Assembly (NCBI RefSeq): GCF_036785885.1
Contig: NC_092330.1
Span: forward strand, 8,962,525 to 9,026,524
Direction: 5' to 3'
Origin: Coffea arabica
Lineage: Eukaryota; Streptophyta; Magnoliopsida; Gentianales; Rubiaceae
DNA length: 64,000 nucleotides
Shown here: piece by piece, positions 56,429 through 64,000 of the stretch
Position numbering within the stretch: the stretch's first letter is position 1
Layout: every line of letters starts with the position of its first letter
The notes under the pieces: model-generated
Databases searched by the model: none
Told to the model about the DNA's origin: nothing
What the model saw: only the letters and a program-made list of their open reading frames with translations
Translations under genes and position numbers: made by a program

Positions 56429-57671
56429 CTTTTATTTTTCTTTAATTTAAATCATTTTGTGCTACTTATGGTATTTGGTACCCTTGTTGTCTCATTTTGG
56501 ACAGAAAATGGATGAGCATGATGATTAAAAGATTCAAACGGCATCACCACCTATTTTGAGGGAAGTTTCAGTTCTTTTACCTTCCTCTACAATGAGGACA
56601 TTGTAGATTTTAAGTGTGGGGGAGGCATTACTTATCTTATGGGTGATTGTGTGTTGAAATGCATGATTTTAGTTGTTTATGGCTTAAAAATGTTGGAATT
56701 ATATGTGGAGATAATCATGAGTATAATTTTTGTGAAAATTGAGGTTGTTGGCAAGGAGTTTCATCCATTTTTATGGGGAAACTCTGTCAAAATTTTTCTA
56801 AAATATTTTCCAATATTTCATTATAATTCTTCCATAAAAATGGCCAAAATGTTAAAATTTTAAGTGTCTAATTCTTCCATTGGATAAAATGCTATGTGTA
56901 TTTTGGAAAAGTTTAGTTCTTATTTGGCCTGGAATGAATTATTATGCAATTAGGATATTTACATTTTAGAAAGTATATTTGGTTAAATAAGAAAAATTAT
57001 GCTTAGAATTTTGCAAAAATTAATGAGATTTATCATTTTTACTTAATTTTATAAGTAAGTGATTGATATAGTCAAAAACAAGGCCAAATTCTTCCTTTAA
57101 TTATACTTAGAGGGAAAAAGAAATTACTTGTTAAAAAAAAAAATTTTAATATTATTTTTCTACTCCAATGATTCATATACTGAGTAACCGGGGGTTGGCA
57201 TTTACAAATGTCGGCATTCGCGTAAAAAGGTATTGGAATTAAGAGTATGCTTAGCAATTTGAATAAGTGAAATGTTGAGTAACCGGGAATTTTCACCTAA
57301 AAGTGTTGATTTTCGCGTAAAAAGACATTTTCACTATTTAAATAAAATGAAATGCGAATAAATCCCTCTAAATTGTTAAGTTTTGGGATGAGGAAGGCCA
57401 TAAAATTGACTATGTGATTTACTTATTTGTGGAATTAGGATAGAATGAGAGATTGATTTGAATTTGTTATAATTTAGGCATAATTATTTTTATTTAAATG
57501 AATATTATGAGTATTTAGTGTAATCTGAGAAATGGCATAATGATTGGTTTCTAGGTTTTTGAAAAATTAAATTTGACAAAAGTACGTATATTGTTTTATC
57601 TATTGAATATTTGAAGTAAGTTTTGTGTAAAATTGCTTGAGGACAAGCAATGATTCAAGTGTGGGGGAATT
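56429..57671 (+). other. E1 3' non-coding region with two purine tracts and duplicated motif
   Basis: An internal AAGTGTGGGGGAGG tract at 56612-56625 and the LTR-proximal tract at 57658-57671. The duplicated motif lies at 57181-57240 and 57274-57334. E3 retains the part from about 56656 onward. Confidence 0.75.
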
Positions 57672-59355
57672 TGATAAGTGAATATTTAACGTACATTTTG
57701 TATGAATTTGGCATTAATTTTTGGTATTTCTGAGAAGATTAAGCCATATTTGAACTCTTTTGGTGATAATTGCTTAAATATTGATTAAGGTTTCAAAAAT
57801 TGATAAATGAGTGAATTAATGCGTTAATCTTGTGAATTTGTGAAGGTAATTGATGTATGAAATTCATGCACAAGTTCAAAGGAATATAAGGGTCATCCAG
57901 AGGACAAAGTACACAAGAAATTGGGAGCAAAAAATGAAGAAAAAGAGAAGAAGTGAAAAACTGGAAAATTGCTCAACACGGATCCGAGCTCGGATCCGTG
58001 TGTATAAGAGAGATCCGACCCCTCGTCTGTACTTCTGGCGGAGAGCATCCGAGGTCAGGACGATCCGACCTCGGATCCATTATGAAATCCCTCGGATCCT
58101 GAAGATCCGAGCTCGGATCCATTTTCACTCCTCGGATCCGAGGCTCGGATCTGTCTCTTTCCTCAGCAAGTGCAACAGCCGTTTTTCTTTACCTTTTTCA
58201 CAACTTTCCAGCTATTTTGAGGGACAGAAATCGGTGGCACATGCGTCTGCAACAAAAGAGAAGACCAAATGAGTATGGAAAAAAGGAAATATCATATCTT
58301 TGACTTCTTTTTACAAAATCTGAGTGGAGGAAATTATGAAGTGAGAGGAATGGAATTTCTTCCACCTTTTATGCAGAAACACTGAGGAGAAGCAGGGGAA
58401 TTACCATACGTAGCTAGTTTTCTTTCTTGTATCTAGTTTTCTCTCTAGATAGGAGTTATTGGAGAAGTACTTGGAGAGTTTCACATATAATCATATTGTG
58501 CAAGAACATAGCAAGAATTGGAGAGCTTCACCTTCAATTGGCTAAGCTTTCTTTTATCTTTCTTATACTTGTACTTTATGAGGTTTTGCATTAATAAACT
58601 TGTGAGTTTGATTGTTAAATCATTCATGAGTAGCTAAACTCCTTCATCTAGGGAGTGGATGAAACTTATGGCTAAATAGTATAAATTGAATGTGATTTAC
58701 ACTTGTTATATCTTGTATTAACTTGTCTACTTGTGTAGCTGTGATTACTTGCTATTGATTGATCACCAATAGTTTGGTTATAGTTGTTATTGTTCAATGA
58801 GAATTGGTAATAACAATGGAAACACATGAGTAGAGCTTGAGTTGTATGTTCATGAAAATAGAGATACACTTAGGTGGATTACTTAGCATTTCATGAAATA
58901 AAACAGAGTAGTAGTAGTATTTCACCATGAAAATAGGGAAATCTATATTGCTTTAGGCCATTTCATCATGAAAATGAGACTTGGAAACTTTGGAAATGAA
59001 TCTCTGGTTAAGCAAGAATAATAGCAAGAAGTAAATCCATTCATTTGTGTTGTTTATGCCATAAGTGGAATCTACATCCCTAGAATCTTCCTTAAGTGAA
59101 ATTTCTCTATTTGCATTCAGCATTTGTTAAACTAGATTTGTATATCAGATTTGTAGATTACAGCATTAGATTTTCTCTGCTCAAATTAATGGTTAGTCTA
59201 AATAATATAGAAAATAAGGGCTTAGTAATTGTTTGAATTGCTCCTCGTGGGATCGACCCGATATACATCTTGTACTACAATTGCGACCTGTATACTTGCA
59301 GTCCAACGGGTGTAAAATCGGAATTAAACTTGCATTGATACAAAATATCCCGTCA
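57672..59355 (+). repeat. E1 3' LTR
   Basis: 1,684 bp, with three substitutions and two one-base length differences from the 5' LTR by eye. Ends CCCGTCA, followed by the TSD TTACC. Confidence 0.95.
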
Positions 59356-61450
59356 TTACCCATTTGGCATATGCTGATGATGTGATCATCTTTACTAGTG
59401 GGCTGAAGAGGTCGGTGCGTTTGGTGATGAAGGTGCTTGACGATTATGCTTCGGATTCAGGACAGCAGGTGAATCACCATAAAAGCTGTTTCTTGTCTCA
59501 TGGTAATTGCCCCAGAAGGAGGAAACGAATGGTTGGTGACATCACTGGGTTCCAATCCAGGGAGTTTCCGGTTAAGTACTTGGGTTGCCCCTTATACGTT
59601 GGGCGGAGGAAGAAATGTTATTTCTCGGACATTTGTGATTCGATTATAAGTAGTGTGCTATCGTGGAAAGGGAGGTTGTTGTCGCACGGTGGTAAGTTGG
59701 TCCTAATCCGGAGTGTGTTATCTTCTATGCCTATCCATATGCTTGCGGCATCAACTCCTCCCAAAGCCATCTTAGGGATGTTGGAGAGGATCTTTGCTGC
59801 CTTCTTGTGGGGCTCCTCTGAGGGTGGGCCGCGATTCCACTGGATAAAATGGGAGCAGTTATGCAAGCCGTATGCCAGGGGAGGTGCAGGTTTACGGTCA
59901 TTGAAGCATGTGTTTGAGGCTTTCTCAATGAAATTATGGTGGCAGTTCAAGCTGCGGCAGTCCTTATGGGCTGAGTTTATGCATTGCAAGTACTGCCCCG
60001 GCTCTCACCCTTGCTTTGGAGACGTCGTCCAAGGGTGTTCGTGGACTTGGAAGCGAATGATATCTATTCAGGGGGATGCGGAGCAGCAGATACGTTGGGT
60101 TCTGTTCAGCGGATCTGTAAGCTTTTGGCATGATAATTGGTTAGGGCATGGCCCGTTATGTCGTCAAGTGGATACCTTCCAGGAAGCGATGGTCTCCGAC
60201 TTCGTCGAGCATGGACAGTGGAATGTGCAGCGGTTAAGCGCTGTACTGCCCAGCTGGTGGGTGGGACAGATTTTGAAAGTTGATCCTCCCTCTAGTGCAC
60301 ACTCCGACAAAATGGTCTGGTCTCCCAGTACCTCAGGAGAGTTCTCCATAGCGTCGGCCTACCAAATTGCTCGAGGAGTTGGCAACAGTTCTTGCCTGTA
60401 CTCCTCAATTTGGCTCCAGGGATTGTCGATTAACATTTCCTTTTTCATGCTGCGGGTGTTGGGTGCCAGACTGCCAGTAATGGATAGCTTACAGAAGCTT
60501 GGGGTGCACGGCCCGTCTCGATGCTTTTGCTGTTCAAACCCTTGCCAGGAGACACTAGATCACATCTTTTGCACTGGGGAGGTTGCACGCAGAGTCTGGG
60601 AGCATTTTGAAGTGGTGGTTGGAGGGTTTAGTGCTTCCTCTACGATACAACATAAGGTAATTAGTTGGTGGTTGAAACCGAGTCGGAACCAATATCTTCA
60701 GTATATCCTTCGGTTATTGCGTTCTCTGATCTGTTGGAACTTGTGGAAAATGCAAAATCAATTTGTGTTTGAGGGTCAGCTTCTGCCTGCTGTACTCATC
60801 TGTCACAGCATCTTTGGGGATCTACGGGACCTGTTTCATCTCAAATTTAAGCATACTACTATCCCTGGACATGAGTGGCCGAGCTTCTTTGCTGCTGTGG
60901 TTGGATGGGTAAGGAGATATCATGTGCTAATCGTTCGGTGGAGATGCCCGGCTCAGTCGGTGGTGAAGCTAAACTCCGATGTTTGCTCTAGGGGTAATCC
61001 TGGCATGAGTGGAGGAGGAGGAGTGATTCGGTGTGGCGAAGGGAGGTTTCTTCTAGGGTACTCGTGCTTCTTTGGGGAGCTAACGAGTCTACATGCAGAA
61101 GTGAAGGCACTTCTTTATGGGGTTCGGTTGGCTTTGGATCGGGGGTACCGAGATTTGCACGTAGAATCGGATTCTTTGGTGCTCGTTCAGATTATTCGAG
61201 GCTCAGCACAGTGCCCATGGCAGTTGCAAAGGGAAGTACAGGAACTGTTGGACACTAGACGATTTATTAGATAGATCTCCCATTGCTTTAGGGAGCGAAT
61301 AAGCCTGCAGACAGACTTTCAAATGTTGGGGTGGACTCTGGGATAACTTCAACGTGTGAGGCGTTCGGGGAGTTGCCTAGATTGGTGAGAGGTGATCTCA
61401 CACTTGACCGGTTGGGCCTTCCGAGTGTTCGTAGAAGTAGGGTTAGATAG
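59356..61450 (+). pseudogene. LINE2 ORF2, RT palm to RNase H
   Basis: Resumes at the catalytic box AYADDVIIF (about 59367-59393), directly after E1. It then gives the RT thumb (KYLGCPLYVGRRKK, LLSHGGKLVLIRSVL), the zinc-binding zf-RVT region (CFCCSNPCQETLDHIFC), and RNase H (LNSDVCSRGNPG, HAEVKALLYG, ESDSLVLV). The frame ends at 61274. The last RNase H part (ADRLSNVGVDSG... to 61450) continues in another frame after a one-base loss near 61288. Not functional as it stands. Confidence 0.9.
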
Positions 61451-61535
61451 GTCGTTGGGTGTTTTGTGTCCTTTTCGCAGCATGAGTAATGAAGTTTCTC
61501 TTCCATAAAAAATAAAAAAAAAAGAGTGCATTATG

Positions 61536-61752
61536 GACACCCGTTAGAAAAAAAAAACCTTTCATTTTTTTGGACTACAACTTTTTAGGAAGCTGTATAA
61601 TAAATAATATCTAATTTCTTTGCCACACGCTTGCTCTTGGCTCCTCGTGTATAATAGTAGGAGTAGATGTTTAAATGAACCAAGTTACTCAGACTCATGT
61701 TGGGTCTTGTTCACGTCCTGTCATAACCATGTTCATGTTAAACGAGTCCAAA

Positions 61753-61798
<46 letters not shown>

Positions 61799-63703
61799 AT
61801 ATTTGATTTTCGTGTCATATTCATATTAAAATCTGCTTACTGGAGTGTCATTTTGTGTTTTAAGCCAGTTTGACCCATTTAATATTTTGCATAAAAATCA
61901 CTATATGTAAAGAGTAAAACATGAGTCTCTTTTTAAAAAATATATATGTTCTTCTTTTAATCTCTTCAGTTGTAACTTTTCAGTAAATATTACCTATATG
62001 AGTTTTGAATGCATTATCACCTCATTAAAACTACAAAAAAAAAAAGAGTTAATTTTGTTTTTATTTCAAAAAGAAAGAAAAACTTTCAAAGAATTGCATA
62101 GGCAAAATCATGCAAGGGAAGAATAGTATATGTAAGAATATCTCCAAAAAAATGAGTTGAGAGTACTAAATTAGCCTAGAAAAGAATTTTTAATCACTAA
62201 AGAAAGAAGAATAGATAAGAAATAATTGATCTAAAGGAAAGTTCTCGGCAATTTGAGGACGAAGGATGAAGGCGGGAATTAAATATTTAAAATCATAGAG
62301 ATTGCGTGTATTCATGAATTTGACAAAAGAAGAATGAAAGCAAAAAGCAAAAAATTAAAATCACAAAAGTTGTATACGTGGATTTGTGGAGTTTGGATTT
62401 TCAATAATGCTATAAAAATACAATATAAACCTGGTTAATTTTATTATTTTAGTTCTTAAACTTTAAATTTACAAGTGAAACTATCTATTTTTTTGGTGTA
62501 GTTTTAGAAGGAAATACGAGTATCATTTTTAAAAAAAATATTTAAACATATTAGTAACAAATTAGTCATGTCAACCCATGGATTGATCCATTACAACTCA
62601 TTTCATTTGTGTATCATGTTTGTTTTGACCTATTTTTTATACAAATTGTTCTTTTCCATATTTTGTTCGATTTTTTAGATCATGTTTGTGTCCTATTTGC
62701 ACGTGTCAAAAATTACCACCTTTAAATATGATTTTAATCAAGTTTGAATAACCTAAGTAGGATTTGTGTAAAATATACGTATAACTAGTCTACTTGTGTC
62801 ATTTTTTCATTCCCAAGGCGTGTTGTCCCAGTGAAGGAAACAATATACCATCATGAAAAAGAATTCACCATGATGATATAACGTCCATGAGGCGAAAGAA
62901 GTGAGACTGAAATTGAAATGGGAAATAATTTAACTAACAAAAGTTAACTTTAGCAAGGGAAAAGATTTACAATTTAAAATCAGAAAAAAAAAAGAAGTTT
63001 AAGCTAGTCAAAGGAAAAATACGACATTTCCTAGACACTTCCCGTCCTTACATTCTACGCTACAATCTCAGTATACGATTAAAAAAACATGGACAAACGA
63101 CAAAATGAGGTAAAATTGGCCTTCATAAGGAAAAGATATTCCTAGCCAAAAATGAACCCAAAAAAATTCTTAGCTTACTTATGTTATTTTATTGATTAAA
63201 AAACAAGACAGTGGTTTTTTTTCTTGGTGATGCTTGGTGGAGGGCAAGATATGTATTTACAATCATCTTTTTTTTCCTGACATATTTTAAATCATTTTGA
63301 AAGTGCTAATCGGTATAATCGTTACACGAAACAAACATAATGTGTGAAAACAAAGACCCATAACATTCTAATATGGCAACAATAAGTGCTATAAAACAAC
63401 AAACATTACAATCCAAATAAAGTAAATAAAAACCCTAATTGCATTTTCAAGCAAGAAAAAATTAAGGTAAGTAGTAATCAATTTACTTTAAGAAAACCTC
63501 CATCAGGAAATCCAAAGAAAGTGAGTAAAAACTCTTATTGCATTCTCATCCAAGAAAACAATAACGTGATACGTAGTACCTAAGAAAGCAAATCAACTTC
63601 CCACGAAGAAATCATCCACCAGTAAAATTATTACCCAAAGAATGCAAAAAACCAATCAACAAAGAAAATAGGGTTCTCATAAGTAGCCACCACACATAGG
63701 TCA
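61536..63703. other. AT-rich intergenic DNA right of LINE2
   Basis: Apart from the TA run at 61755-61795, no gene, terminal repeat or RNA gene was recognised. Many A- and T-runs. Confidence 0.45.
61755..61795. repeat. (TA)n microsatellite
   Basis: An uninterrupted run of 41 bases of alternating T and A. Confidence 0.97.
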
Positions 63704-64000
63704 TTAACCACGAATCTGGAAACCCGATTTATCCAGATTGAAAGTTTCGATGTTGTGCATCCCTGGAATTGTCCACAGTTTGTCAATAAATTCTCCGAGG
63801 CGATCACAGTCGACCGGTCCATCCTCTGGCTGATCGTATTCTTTACTTGGTGGAGGTGATACCAGAGATGGTGGAGCAACTAGAGGCATGGACGGTGGCA
63901 GCAGCATCTGCTCATCATCCATATGGTCTCCCGAATTCCCCATGCTAACCACTTCAATACTTTCCAGTTCTGGAATTTTCTCTATTTTGTCAAATAATTC
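63704..64000 (-). CDS. unrecognised protein, C-terminal portion cut by window edge
   Basis: A minus-strand frame stays open from the window edge to a stop at 63704, about 98 codons. It reads ELFDKIEKIPELESIEVV, then a Met/Pro/Ser-rich middle (LLPPSMPLVAPPSLVSPPP) and CDRLGEFIDKLWTIPGMH near the end. The ATG at 63943 or a GTG at 63952 could start a shorter protein, but the frame reaches the edge, so an upstream exon is as likely. I do not recognise the family. Lack of transposon motifs makes a host gene plausible. Confidence 0.4.
   Translation of the reverse strand, partial: ELFDKIEKIPELESIEVVSMGNSGDHMDDEQMLLPPSMPLVAPPSLVSPPPSKEYDQPEDGPVDCDRLGEFIDKLWTIPGMHNIETFNLDKSGFQIRG

Larger units (their letters stand above)
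41600..59355 (+). mobile_element. E1: young Athila-like LTR element lacking RT, RNase H and integrase
   Basis: Near-identical LTRs (1,686 and 1,684 bp), tRNA-Asp primer site, gag-protease ORF, env-position ORF, purine tract and 5-bp TSD are all present. Without the nested E2 the element is about 10.6 kb. After protease there is no RT or integrase; the gag ORF runs to a stop and non-coding sequence. I see three substitutions and two one-base indels between its LTRs, so insertion was very recent. It must rely on a polymerase from a related autonomous element. Confidence 0.95.
39690..61523 (+). mobile_element. LINE2: 5'-truncated L1-type LINE split by E1
   Basis: A 12-bp TSD GAGTGCATTATG (39678-39689 and 61524-61535) flanks the element, which ends in an A-rich tail at 61506-61523. 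Excluding E1 and its extra TSD it is about 4.1 kb. ORF1 and the start of the endonuclease are missing, as in typical incomplete reverse transcription. ORF2 has a frameshift in a G-run near 40108, a TAG at 41234-41236, the E1 insertion at 41600 and a frameshift near 61288. It is an older and more damaged copy than LINE1, of the same clade. Confidence 0.9.

Overview
The window is plant nuclear DNA, almost certainly from a eudicot with a repeat-rich genome. It holds L1-type LINEs with an RNase H domain, Athila-like Ty3/Gypsy LTR elements primed by tRNA-Asp, a CACTA transposon, a Mutator-like element and traces of a NAC-like gene. No bacterial or organellar features are present and no intact host gene is visible. 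I cannot name the species. Nearly everything recognisable is transposon sequence, nested up to three levels, and most boundaries are fixed by target-site duplications (TSDs).

Layout. 1-985: 3' remnant of a LINE (minus). 3924-17127: element E3, an old Athila-like LTR retrotransposon (minus), cut at both outer ends and internally deleted in RT; a 6.3-kb CACTA transposon (8771-15043, 3-bp TSD) sits inside its gag. 18788-34998: a decayed NAC-like gene on the minus strand whose exons 1 and 2 are now about 15 kb apart. LINE1 (20416-34132, 17-bp TSD) landed in that intron, and a non-coding LTR element of LARD type (21070-28947, 5-bp TSD) then landed in LINE1 ORF1. 38044-38985: a Mutator-like element with no coding capacity, a 10-bp TSD and strong hairpins. 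39690-61523: LINE2, 5'-truncated, 12-bp TSD. Element E1 (41600-59355, TSD TTACC) split LINE2 just before the RT catalytic motif, and element E2 (46829-54000, TSD CCTTT) inserted into E1. 61536-64000: AT-rich DNA ending in a partial, unrecognised minus-strand ORF cut by the window edge.

Relative ages, from LTR pairs counted by eye: E3 about 2% divergent, LARD about 0.5%, E2 about 0.2%, E1 about 0.2%. E1, E2 and LARD are therefore very recent insertions.

The three Athila-like elements share tRNA-Asp priming, a 3' purine tract, a duplicated non-coding motif near the 3' LTR and, in E1 and E2, a 49-nt block after gag. None carries a complete pol: E1 has gag-protease plus a 3' env-position ORF, E2 has only a zinc-knuckle gag fragment, and E3 has a broken RT. 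Their mobility must depend on proteins supplied from elsewhere. The most interesting material is non-coding: a module of about 190-nt period found in LTRs of unrelated families, family-specific palindrome clusters present both in LTRs and downstream of gag, and a motif shared between the Athila-like 3' regions and the Mutator-like element.
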